The notes below the pieces were generated by a model. That model was not told the origin of the DNA, ran no database searches, and saw only the letters and a list, made by a program, of their open reading frames with translations. Positions 29,250 to 36,860 of a DNA stretch of 64,000 nt are shown here, piece by piece (position 1 is the first letter of the stretch; each line of letters begins with the position of its first letter). Where the stretch lies: positions 124,001-188,000 of the forward strand of contig CAVPJX010000001.1 in assembly GCA_963705545.1 (NCBI GenBank), written 5' to 3'. This stretch comes from DATBLY01 sp963705545 (GTDB taxonomy: Bacteria > Actinomycetota > UBA4738 > HRBIN12). Made by a program: the position numbers and the translations under genes.

Positions 29250-30337
29250 CGCGGTCGGTATCCTCCCAGCCCGTGGAACACGCCCCCGGCCGGGCCGACC
29301 GGCGCCCGCCGATCGATCGGCCCCGGCGGACCCGGCTCATCGGGCTCCTGGTCCTCTTCCTCCTGATCGTCGGCGCGGTCGTCGCGGCCGGTTCCTACTA
29401 CGGCCGGTGCAAGGGGGCCGACGGGCCTCAGGAACCCGTCGAGGTCACGGTCCCGGGGGGAGCCTCGGGGGGCGAGGTGCTGACGATCCTGAAGGACGCC
29501 GGGGTGATCCGGTGCGACGGGCTGGTCGGGAACATGGTGCTGCGCGGGACCGGACGCGCGGACCAGATCCGGGCCGGTACCCACGCGCTCACGACGAACA
29601 TGACGATCGCGGCCGCCGTCGACGTCCTCAGCACGCCGCCGCAGGAGGTCCCGACCGTCGACGTCACGATCCCCGAGGGGTACCGGCTGACGCAGATGGC
29701 CGAGCGAGCCCACGAGGACCTGGGCATCTCCGAGGAGCGGTTCCTGGCCGCCGCCGAGAGCGGGGAGTACACGCTGCCGCCGTACCTGCCCGAGGGCACC
29801 GGCACCGTCGAAGGCTTCCTGTTCCCGAAGACGTACGAGTTCGTGGAGGGAGAGGCCACGGCCGACGCGTTGATCCGACGGATGCTCGACCAATTCGAGA
29901 CGGAGGCCGGCGGGCTCCCGTGGGCGAACGCCGAGCGCCTCGGGGTGACGCCGTACGAGGCCGTCGTGATCGCGTCGATGATCGAGCGGGAGGCGCGCGT
30001 CCCGAGCGACCGGCCGAAGATCGCGGCGGTGATCTATAACCGGCTCCGCGAGGGCATGACGCTCGGCATCGACGCCACGTTGCTCTACGACGACCCGACC
30101 CCCGACGGCCAGCTCTCCGCATCCGATCTCGAGTTCGACAGCCCGTACAACACCCGGATCCACGGCGGGCTCCCTCCGACGCCGATCGCGAGCCCCGGCC
30201 TGCCGTCGCTGCGGGCGGCGCTCTCGCCGGCCGACGTGCCGTACCTCTATTACGTGCTCTGCGGCGACGATGGGGCCCATCGGTTCAGCGTCGACTACGA
30301 CACGTTCCTCGCCGACAAGGCCGAGTGCCTGGGCTGA
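29246..30337 (+). CDS. mltG: endolytic murein transglycosylase MltG
   Basis: This membrane-anchored enzyme cuts growing glycan strands. In 363 residues it has a short basic cytoplasmic tail, one membrane helix (about 32-52), a LysM-like subdomain (VPGGASGGEVLTILK) and the YceG catalytic domain with IPEGYRLTQMAE, GFLFPKTYEF and the catalytic glutamate in SMIEREARVPSDRP. The IHGGLPPTPIASPG block is intact. The GTG at 29246 overlaps ruvX by 4 bases. Many actinobacteria have aroE next; here the pilus locus follows and aroE is absent from the window. Confidence 0.92.
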   Translation: MTRSVSSQPVEHAPGRADRRPPIDRPRRTRLIGLLVLFLLIVGAVVAAGSYYGRCKGADGPQEPVEVTVPGGASGGEVLTILKDAGVIRCDGLVGNMVLRGTGRADQIRAGTHALTTNMTIAAAVDVLSTPPQEVPTVDVTIPEGYRLTQMAERAHEDLGISEERFLAAAESGEYTLPPYLPEGTGTVEGFLFPKTYEFVEGEATADALIRRMLDQFETEAGGLPWANAERLGVTPYEAVVIASMIEREARVPSDRPKIAAVIYNRLREGMTLGIDATLLYDDPTPDGQLSASDLEFDSPYNTRIHGGLPPTPIASPGLPSLRAALSPADVPYLYYVLCGDDGAHRFSVDYDTFLADKAECLG

Positions 30338-30371
30338 ACCCCGAACCGCTAGCCGCGGGGCCCTCCCGGAC

Positions 30372-30401
30372 GGGCGGCGCCACGCTCAAGGGTCGCCGCC
30401 C
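30372..30401 (+). terminator. possible hairpin terminator after mltG
   Basis: An 8-bp GC stem (30372-30379 with 30394-30401) closes a 14-base loop, with no T-run. It separates mltG from the roadblock-like gene. Confidence 0.35.
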
Positions 30402-30424
30402 CTCCGACGATGCCTCCCGTAAGG

Positions 30425-30985
30425 ATGGACGACTACTCCTCGCTCGCGCATCGCATCGCGGGCGGCGTTGCCGACGTGCGCGGCTGCCTCATCCTGTCGC
30501 GGGACGGGCTGATCCTCGGCTCGTTCCCCGAGGACGAGTCCGTCGTCAAACCGTCGTGGCTCCGCTTCGCTGCGCTCGGCGAGCCCGAGCGCAGCTTCGT
30601 CGAGTTCGCGGGCGAGGTCTGGGCGTACCTGCGGCGCGGTCCGTACGCCGCCTTCGCGATCGCGGGGATCGGCGTGCGGCCGGGCCTGCTGCTGGACCAG
30701 CTGGAGCAGGTGCTGATGGCGGCGGAGGAGGCACGGTCTCGGCGGGAGACGCTCAAGGTGCCGGAGTCGCCGGCGTCGCTGTCGGGCAAGCCCAGGACGT
30801 CCCTGCACCCGCCCGCCGGCTCGCCGCTCGAGCCGACGGCGGCCGCGTCGGACCCCCGTCCCTGGAGCCGGGGGACGAAAGCAGAGGAGCCCGAGGGCGA
30901 CGTCGCCGAGAAGGGCTCCGCGAAGGCGGGGTCGAAGGCGGGCGGGAAGGGCGGGACGCGAAGGGCGACGCGAAGAGCGACCTGA
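30425..30985 (+). CDS. roadblock/LC7-like protein at the head of the pilus locus, frameshifted
   Basis: The first ~105 residues resemble the roadblock/LC7 fold (MglB-like): an amphipathic helix, then VRGCLILSRDGLILGS, and later AFAIAGIGVRPGLLLDQLEQVL. MglB-type proteins control small GTPases that set type IV pilus polarity in other bacteria; no such GTPase gene is in the window. The rest is a low-complexity Gly/Ala/Lys/Pro/Ser tail. In this frame the protein stops at 30985 after an Arg-rich run, but the reading sense continues in the -1 frame from about 30955 to 31284 (listed next). ATG 30410 is an alternative start. The fold call is moderate. Confidence 0.5.
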   Translation: MDDYSSLAHRIAGGVADVRGCLILSRDGLILGSFPEDESVVKPSWLRFAALGEPERSFVEFAGEVWAYLRRGPYAAFAIAGIGVRPGLLLDQLEQVLMAAEEARSRRETLKVPESPASLSGKPRTSLHPPAGSPLEPTAAASDPRPWSRGTKAEEPEGDVAEKGSAKAGSKAGGKGGTRRATRRAT

Positions 30986-31284
30986 AGCTCGCGACCTCGG
31001 ACGACGTCGCGGGGAAGCGAGCGGACGTCCCGGCGGAGGCGGTCCGCGACGGGGCCGGCCCGCAGGATCCGAAGAAACGGAAGAAGGACGACGAGCGGGC
31101 CCCGGAGCCGAGCGTCGAACGGGACGGGCCGCTGTCCCCCGGAGGGGGGAAGCCTCCTGACGGGGCTCGACCCGGCTCCTCGCTCGAGCTGGAGCCCGAC
31201 GCCGAGGTCGACCGCGTCCTGCTGGCGAAAGAGTTCTCGGGCCTGCTTCAGGTAGAAGCGGCTGATGACGAAGCTCAGTCATGA
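30955..31284 (+). other. out-of-frame C-terminal part of the roadblock-like protein
   Basis: This open stretch lacks a sensible start of its own and continues the Lys/Gly/Asp repeat of the preceding gene (GDAKGDAKSDLK). It then runs through a charged linker to a plausible ordered end, DAEVDRVLLAKEFSGLLQ. One extra G in the run at 30953-30955 would join it to the preceding frame, giving a protein of about 286 residues. The cause could be a sequencing deletion, a real mutation, or -1 frameshifting. Confidence 0.55.
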
Positions 31285-31324
31285 CGAGGGATCGACCTAG
31301 ATCGAACGGACGGCGGACCGCTGC

Positions 31325-33007
31325 ATGACGACCGTCAAGCGGAAGGCGAAGCAGCTCGGGCAGATCCTGATCGAACAGGGTCTGATCACGTCTACCCAGC
31401 TGGAGCAGGCGCTCGAGGAACACCGCAAGACGCCGAAGTCCCTCGGCCGGGTCCTGATCGACCTCGGGATGATCAAGGAGTCCGATCTGGTTCGGGCCCT
31501 CGCCGAGCAGGTGGGCCTCGAGTTCGTCGACCTGAACGACTACCAGATCGATCCGAGCTCCACGACGCTCCTGCCCGACGCGCTCGCCCGCCGCTACCGG
31601 GCGATCCCGATCGGGGAACGCGACGGGAAGCTGCTCGTGGCGATGTCGGACCCGGCGAACGTGTATGCCCTGGACGACATCCGCACGATCACGAACCGCG
31701 ACGTCCAGCCGGTCGTCGCGACCGCAGCGGACGTCGAGGCGGCGATCCAGCGCTTCGCGGGGATGGACGGGCAGGTCGAGGCCCTCGCCAGCCAGGCTTC
31801 GGAGCAGCTCGAGACCGACGACGAGCAGTTGGACGCCGCGGTCGAGGAGGCGCCGATCGTCAAGCTCGTCCAGGCGATCATGACCCAGGCGGTGGGGGAC
31901 CGCGCCTCCGACGTCCACATCGAGCCGAACGAGATCGACGTCCGGGTCCGCTTCCGCGTCGACGGCGTGCTCCACGACGTGATGCACTCGCCCAAGAACA
32001 TCCAGGGCGGTCTGATCAGCCGGCTCAAGGTCATGGCCGACCTGAACATCGCCGAGAAGCGCGTGCCGCAGGACGGACGGATCAGCATGCGGGTGGGCGG
32101 CCGCCAGCTCGATCTGCGTGTCGCGACGCTCCCGACGGTCTACGGCGAGAAGGTCGTGATCCGCGTCCTGGACAAGTCGAACGCGCTGCTGAAGCTCGAG
32201 GATCTCGGCTTCCTGTCCGATGCCTACAAGCGGTTCGAAGCGTCCTTCCGCAAGCCGTACGGGGCGATCCTGGTCACCGGCCCGACCGGCTCGGGGAAGT
32301 CGACGACGATGTACGCCACGCTGAACATCCTCAACCAAGAGGACCGCAACATCATCACGGTCGAGGATCCGGTCGAGTACCGGCTGAACGGCGTCAATCA
32401 GATCCAGGTCAACCCGAAGGCCGGGCTGACGTTCGCGTCGGCCCTGCGTTCGATCCTGCGCGCCGACCCCGACATCGTGCTGATCGGTGAGATCCGCGAC
32501 AAGGAGACGGCCACGATCGCGATCGAGGCCGCCCTGACCGGGCACCTCGTCCTCTCGTCCCTGCACACGAACGACGCCCCGTCGGCGATCTCCCGTCTGG
32601 TCGAGATGGAGGTGGAGACGTTCCTGGTCGCGTCCGCGATCGACGCCGTCGTGGCCCAGCGGCTCGCCCGCCAGCTCTGCGAGCGCTGCAAGGAGTCCTA
32701 CAAGCCCGACCAGGCCGAGCTCGGCGAGGCCGGCTATCCCGAGTGGCTCTGGCCCGAGATCACGGAGCTCTGGCGGGCGGTCGGGTGTTCGGCCTGCTCG
32801 AACACGGGGTTCCGTGGGCGAGCGGGGCTCTACGAGGTCATGCCCATGTCCGAGGAGATCGAGCGGCTCACGGTCGACCGTGCATCCGCCGATGAGATCA
32901 GGAGGGTCGCGGTGCAGCAGGGGATGGTCACGCTCCGCGACGACGGTCTGGAGAAGGCCCGCATGGGCCTCACCTCCATCGAAGAGGTCGCAAGGGTGGT
33001 GAAGTGA
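31325..33007 (+). CDS. pilB: type IV pilus assembly ATPase PilB
   Basis: The extension motor of the pilus, 560 residues. The N-terminal MshEN-type domain (LGQILIEQGLITSTQLEQAL and the following LVRALAEQVGLEFVDL), which in some homologues binds c-di-GMP, is followed by the secretion ATPase core: Walker A GPTGSGKSTTM, Asp box and Walker B (DPDIVLIGEIRD), His box (GHLVLSSLHTNDAP). A zinc tetracysteine module is seen in CERCKE and CSACSNTG, followed by GRAGLYEVMPM. pilT follows one base after the stop. Confidence 0.95.
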   Translation: MTTVKRKAKQLGQILIEQGLITSTQLEQALEEHRKTPKSLGRVLIDLGMIKESDLVRALAEQVGLEFVDLNDYQIDPSSTTLLPDALARRYRAIPIGERDGKLLVAMSDPANVYALDDIRTITNRDVQPVVATAADVEAAIQRFAGMDGQVEALASQASEQLETDDEQLDAAVEEAPIVKLVQAIMTQAVGDRASDVHIEPNEIDVRVRFRVDGVLHDVMHSPKNIQGGLISRLKVMADLNIAEKRVPQDGRISMRVGGRQLDLRVATLPTVYGEKVVIRVLDKSNALLKLEDLGFLSDAYKRFEASFRKPYGAILVTGPTGSGKSTTMYATLNILNQEDRNIITVEDPVEYRLNGVNQIQVNPKAGLTFASALRSILRADPDIVLIGEIRDKETATIAIEAALTGHLVLSSLHTNDAPSAISRLVEMEVETFLVASAIDAVVAQRLARQLCERCKESYKPDQAELGEAGYPEWLWPEITELWRAVGCSACSNTGFRGRAGLYEVMPMSEEIERLTVDRASADEIRRVAVQQGMVTLRDDGLEKARMGLTSIEEVARVVK

Positions 33008-33008
33008 G

Positions 33009-34181
33009 ATGAGCACGGTCGTACCCGAGAACGACGACGTCCAGATCCCGGTTCCGGAGCTGCTCTCGGCGCTCCTCGAGGTCGGGGGCTCCGACCTGCA
33101 CCTCACGGCGGGGGCTCCCCCCACCGTGCGCGTCCACGGCGAGCTGGAGGCGCTCCCGAACTACCCGAAGCTCTCCCCGCGGTCGCTCCAGGGCATGATC
33201 TACGCGATCCTGCCGCAGAAGCTCCGGGAGCGGTTCGAGCAGGAGCTCGAGCTGGACATGTCGTACTCACTGCCGGGCAAGGCGCGGTTCCGCGTGAACG
33301 TCTACCAGCAGCGCGACGCGATCGGAGCCGCCTTCCGGCTGATCCCGTTCGACATCAAGACGCTCGACACGCTGGGCCTGCCGGCGGTCGTCGCCGACCT
33401 CGCCCGGTTCCCCCGTGGCTTCGTGGTCGTCACCGGACCGACCGGCTCGGGCAAGTCGACGACGCTCGCCGGGATGGTGGACGTCGTCAACACCGAGCGG
33501 GCAGGTCACATCATGACCGTCGAGGACCCGATCGAGTTCCTGCACAAGCACAAGAAGTGCATCGTGAACCAGCGCGAGGTCGGTGCCGACACCCAGGGGT
33601 TCGGGCAGGCCCTGAAGCACGTCCTGCGCCAGGACCCCGATGTGATCCTCGTCGGCGAGATGCGGGACCTCGAGACGATCTCGACCGCGATCACGGCCGC
33701 CGAGACCGGACACCTCGTGTTCGCGACCCTGCACACGCAGGACGCGCCCCAGACGATCGACCGCATCATCGACGTCTTCCCGCCGCACCAGCAGCAACAG
33801 GTGCGGGTCCAGCTCGCGACCACCCTCCAGGGGGTCGTGACGCAGCAGCTGATCCAGACGGCCGACGGCCAGGGACGCGTCGTGGCCTCGGAGGTCCTGG
33901 TGGCCACGCCCGGGATCCGGAACCTCGTCCGCGAGGGGAAGGTGCACCAGATCTACTCGGCGATGCAGGCCGGCGGCCGCTACGGGATGCAGACGATGGA
34001 CATGTCCCTGGCCGCGCACGTCAAGGCCGGACGGGTCTCGCAGCAGATGGCCTTCGAGCGCTGCCACGACCCCGAAGAGCTCCAGCGACTCGTCGGGTCC
34101 GCCTTCATCCAGGCGTCCGACAACGGCGGCGGAGCGATGTCGATGGGCGGGATGATGATGGGCGGTGACTCCTATGCCTGA
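33009..34181 (+). CDS. pilT: type IV pilus retraction ATPase PilT
   Basis: The motor that depolymerises pili, 390 residues. The N-terminal PAS-like domain contains GGSDLHLTAGAPPTVRV. The core has Walker A GPTGSGKSTTLAG, EDPIEFLH, Walker B DVILVGEMRDLETI, and GHLVFATLHTQDAPQTIDRI, all in the PilT form, and the C-terminal part has IRNLVREGKVHQI. Unusually, the last ~18 residues are a Gly/Met-rich tail. It overlaps pilC by 8 bases. Confidence 0.95.
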   Translation: MSTVVPENDDVQIPVPELLSALLEVGGSDLHLTAGAPPTVRVHGELEALPNYPKLSPRSLQGMIYAILPQKLRERFEQELELDMSYSLPGKARFRVNVYQQRDAIGAAFRLIPFDIKTLDTLGLPAVVADLARFPRGFVVVTGPTGSGKSTTLAGMVDVVNTERAGHIMTVEDPIEFLHKHKKCIVNQREVGADTQGFGQALKHVLRQDPDVILVGEMRDLETISTAITAAETGHLVFATLHTQDAPQTIDRIIDVFPPHQQQQVRVQLATTLQGVVTQQLIQTADGQGRVVASEVLVATPGIRNLVREGKVHQIYSAMQAGGRYGMQTMDMSLAAHVKAGRVSQQMAFERCHDPEELQRLVGSAFIQASDNGGGAMSMGGMMMGGDSYA

Positions 34182-35385
34182 CACCTATCAGTACAAGGTC
34201 CGCGACCGGTCCGGGAACCTGGTCAGCGGCACGCTGGTCGCCGACAACGAGCGCCTCGTCCTCGATCGCCTCCGCGAGATGGGCTACACGCCCCTCGAGG
34301 TGGGGAAGGAGAAGAAGGGCCTCAACTTCGAGATCAACGTCCGGCCGGCGAAGGTCAAGCTGAAGGAGCTCTCGGTCTTCTCCCGGCAGTTCGCCACGAT
34401 GGTGAACTCGGGGCTGCCGATCCTGCGTGGCCTGGCGATCCTCGCCGAGCAGACCGACAGCAAGGAGCTCGCGCGCGTCCTCGAGGCCGTCCGCAGCGAC
34501 GTCGAGCAGGGCGCGTCCCTCTCGGCGGCGATGGCGAAGCATCCGAAGGTGTTCAACGACCTCTACATCGCGATGATCAAGTCCGGCGAGACGGGCGGGG
34601 TCCTCGACGACGTCCTGCTGCGGCTGGCAGACCTCCTGGAGCGTGAGGTGCACCTCCGCCAGAAGATCAAGTCGGCGATGACCTACCCGATCGCGGTCGT
34701 CGCGCTGGTCATCCTGATCATGTCGGCGATGCTCCTGTTCGTCGTCCCGCAGTTCGAGAGCATCTACTCGCAGCTGGGTGGGACGCTGCCGCTCCCGACG
34801 CGCGTCCTGTTGATGGCGTCGGAGATGATGAAGAAGTACTGGTACGTCGTGATCCTCGCCGCGATCGCCGGGCGCTTCCTGTTCGCCCGGTACAAGCGGA
34901 CGGCGGCCGGACGCGAGATGGTGGACACCGTGAAACTCAAGGTCCCGGTGTTCGGATCCCTCTTCCACAAGACGGCCCTGTCGCGGTTCTCGAGCACGCT
35001 CGGGATGCTCCTGCGCTCGGGCGTCCCGATCCTGCAGGCCCTCGACATCGTGTCGGACACCGTGAACAACCGGGTGATCGCGAAGGCGGTGGCCGACGTC
35101 CAGAACAGCGTGCGCGAGGGCGAGTCGATCGCGAAGCCGCTCAGCAAGCACGCGATCTTCCCGCCGATGGTGGTGCAGATGCTCGCCGTCGGGGAGGAGA
35201 CCGGCCAGATCGACACGATGCTCGACAAGGTGGCGACCTTCTACGACAACGAGGTGGAAGCCTCGGTCGACGCGCTGACCTCGCTGATCGAGCCGTTGCT
35301 GATCGCGATCATCGGTGGAGCGGTAGGTGCGGCCGTGATCGCGCTCTACATGCCGATGTTCAACATCATCAAGCTGATCCAATAG
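34174..35385 (+). CDS. pilC: type IV pilus inner-membrane platform protein PilC
   Basis: Polytopic GspF/PilC-family protein of 403 residues with two repeated cytoplasmic helical domains (LSVFSRQFATMVNSGLPIL and the later LSRFSSTLGMLLRSGVPILQ), each followed by membrane segments, and a final hydrophobic helix before the short IIKLIQ end. It couples the PilB/PilT motors to the pilin fibre. The ATG at 34174 is chosen over an upstream start because it begins with the family pattern MPDTYQYKVRDRSGN. Confidence 0.95.
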   Translation: MPDTYQYKVRDRSGNLVSGTLVADNERLVLDRLREMGYTPLEVGKEKKGLNFEINVRPAKVKLKELSVFSRQFATMVNSGLPILRGLAILAEQTDSKELARVLEAVRSDVEQGASLSAAMAKHPKVFNDLYIAMIKSGETGGVLDDVLLRLADLLEREVHLRQKIKSAMTYPIAVVALVILIMSAMLLFVVPQFESIYSQLGGTLPLPTRVLLMASEMMKKYWYVVILAAIAGRFLFARYKRTAAGREMVDTVKLKVPVFGSLFHKTALSRFSSTLGMLLRSGVPILQALDIVSDTVNNRVIAKAVADVQNSVREGESIAKPLSKHAIFPPMVVQMLAVGEETGQIDTMLDKVATFYDNEVEASVDALTSLIEPLLIAIIGGAVGAAVIALYMPMFNIIKLIQ

Positions 35386-35395
35386 CCCTGACGAA

Positions 35396-35515
35396 CTACG
35401 TACGTATCGGACGGGTCACACACGCTGACCTGCCGAACGTCTGGAACCCGGCCCGGGGGTAAACCCCGGGCCGTTCCATGCCGATGCGTACGTAGGCGAC
35501 CCCACCGAGGGGGTC
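35396..35515 (+). ncRNA. candidate structured RNA leader before the first pilin gene
   Basis: The pilC-pilA1 gap can fold as a three-way junction. P1 pairs 35396-35410 with 35481-35495 (15 bp, one G-U). P2 pairs 35412-35418 with 35426-35432 around the loop CACACGC. P3 pairs 35442-35446 with 35474-35478 and 35449-35458 with 35464-35473 around GTAAA. A further 6-bp hairpin, 35498-35503 with 35510-35515, precedes the AGGAGG ribosome site (35531-35536). It does not match the conserved core of c-di-GMP riboswitches. It could stabilise or process pilin mRNA, act as an attenuator, or be a cis-regulatory RNA; alternatively the long inverted repeat is a protein site in DNA. Confidence 0.5.
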
Positions 35516-35545
35516 TCGAGGTCCGTGGGAAGGAGGTTCTGGACG

Positions 35546-36076
35546 ATGCGGCGGTTGGCGGAACGGCTGCGCGACGATGAGTCGGGGTTCACCCTGATCG
35601 AGCTGATGGTGGTCGTGATGATCCTCGCGATCCTGCTGGTCATGGGGTTGCCGACCTACATCGGGGTGAAGTCACGCTTCCAGGACCGGGGAGCACAGAC
35701 CGACCTCCGCAACGCCGTCCTCGCCGCGCGGATCCTGTACACGGACAGCGCGGTGTTCACCAACGCGAACGAGACCCCGGGCTCGGGACTCGTCTCGATC
35801 GTCCCGAACATGTGCTACGTCGCGGGGGCGACCGCGTCGCTGTCGACCGGCGTCGCCCCGTGCGTCAGCGGGGTGGGATCCGGCTCGATCAGCGTGGCCT
35901 CCACGGCCACGCAGTTCTCCGCGGCGCGCCTGTCGAACTCCACGTCGTGCTTCGTGGTCCTCGATGCTCCATCGGGAACGAAGTACGGGAAGACCACGGC
36001 GGCGAACTGCACCGGGAACTGGGCCGGCACGGCCGGCAACGTGACCGCCACCACGCCGGCCGCGGCGGGCTGGTAG
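35546..36076 (+). CDS. type IV major pilin, copy 1
   Basis: A prepilin of 176 residues. The 14-residue charged leader ends in Gly14 before Phe15, then TLIELMVVVMILAILLVMG, the type III prepilin signal with Glu at +5 and the hydrophobic helix that forms the fibre core. The globular part is rich in Ser, Thr, Ala and Gly with four cysteines (two likely disulfides). The ATG at 35546 is preferred, as AGGAGG lies 9 bases upstream and the leader has standard length. Its TDLRNAVLAARILYTDSA segment is paralogous to the same region of the next pilin. Confidence 0.9.
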   Translation: MRRLAERLRDDESGFTLIELMVVVMILAILLVMGLPTYIGVKSRFQDRGAQTDLRNAVLAARILYTDSAVFTNANETPGSGLVSIVPNMCYVAGATASLSTGVAPCVSGVGSGSISVASTATQFSAARLSNSTSCFVVLDAPSGTKYGKTTAANCTGNWAGTAGNVTATTPAAAGW

Positions 36077-36226
36077 CGGGCTACCCAACTCTAAGTAGTC
36101 CTTCCGAGGCATCTTCCGACGAGGGGGATCCGGACCCTCAAGGTCGCCCACGGACCGACCGAAACCCTCCTCGAAGAGCGCGTCATGGGGGCGCGCCTGA
36201 GATCCAGGGAAAGGAGGCGAAGGCAG

Positions 36227-36718
36227 ATGCTCAAGCGCTTCATCGAGCGCAACAAGGATGAGGAGGGCTTCACCCTCATCGAGCTGATGGTGGTCGTTCT
36301 GATCATCGGCATCCTGATCGCCATCGCACTGCCGACGTTCCTCGGGGCCCGCACGCGGGCTCAGAACCGTGCCGCGCAGTCCGACCTTCGCAACGCCCTC
36401 GTGGCCGCGAAGACGATCTACACGGACAACAGCGCGTACACGTGCGCCACGGCCGCCGCGCCGGTGGCTCCGTGCACGACGAACATGGCCGGAGTTGAGC
36501 CGTCGCTCACGTACGTGGCAGGTGCCGCGGGCTCCGTGACGACCCAGGTCGGCGTCGCCGTGATCAGCGTGACGCAGTGGGCCGCCGGTCGCTGGTCCGC
36601 GTCGAACACCTGCTACTACATCTCGGACGACTCCGCGGTCGGGACGAGGTATGGGCAGGCTGCAGGAGCGTGCGTGGCGCCCACCATGGCCCTCGCCGGT
36701 GCCACCGCCTGGACCTAG
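36227..36718 (+). CDS. type IV major pilin, copy 2
   Basis: A second prepilin of 163 residues with an equally long leader (14 residues, MLKRFIERNKDEEG), processed before Phe15, then TLIELMVVVLIIGILIAIA with Glu +5. It shares the SDLRNALVAAKTIYTDNSAY helix with copy 1 but differs in the globular domain. AGGAGG at 36212-36217 lies 9 bases before the ATG. A strong terminator follows, so this is probably the last gene of the pilin transcript. The pair may give two fibre types or a mixed fibre. Confidence 0.9.
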   Translation: MLKRFIERNKDEEGFTLIELMVVVLIIGILIAIALPTFLGARTRAQNRAAQSDLRNALVAAKTIYTDNSAYTCATAAAPVAPCTTNMAGVEPSLTYVAGAAGSVTTQVGVAVISVTQWAAGRWSASNTCYYISDDSAVGTRYGQAAGACVAPTMALAGATAWT

Positions 36719-36746
36719 GCCTTTCGGCCGACTCGAACGGATGTGG

Positions 36747-36774
36747 AAGGGGCGGTCCCTCGGGACCGCCCCTT
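36747..36774 (+). terminator. strong hairpin terminator after the second pilin
   Basis: A perfect AAGGGGCGGTCCC stem (36747-36759 with 36762-36774) is followed by a short pyrimidine stretch. It is the clearest intrinsic terminator in the pilus locus and separates the major pilins from the minor pilin genes. Confidence 0.75.
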
Positions 36775-36860
36775 CTGCGTTGCGGACTACCCGATCGCGT
36801 GTATCCCTCCCGAAGGGACTCAAGCGTGCCCCCCAACCTGCCGACGCATAACCGACGGAC

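Noticed and set aside
35396..35515. c-di-GMP-I or c-di-GMP-II riboswitch before the pilin gene
   Set aside because: Neither the GGCAAACC-type core nor the tetraloop-receptor pattern of class I, nor the class II pseudoknot core, could be found, so it is reported only as an unassigned structured RNA.
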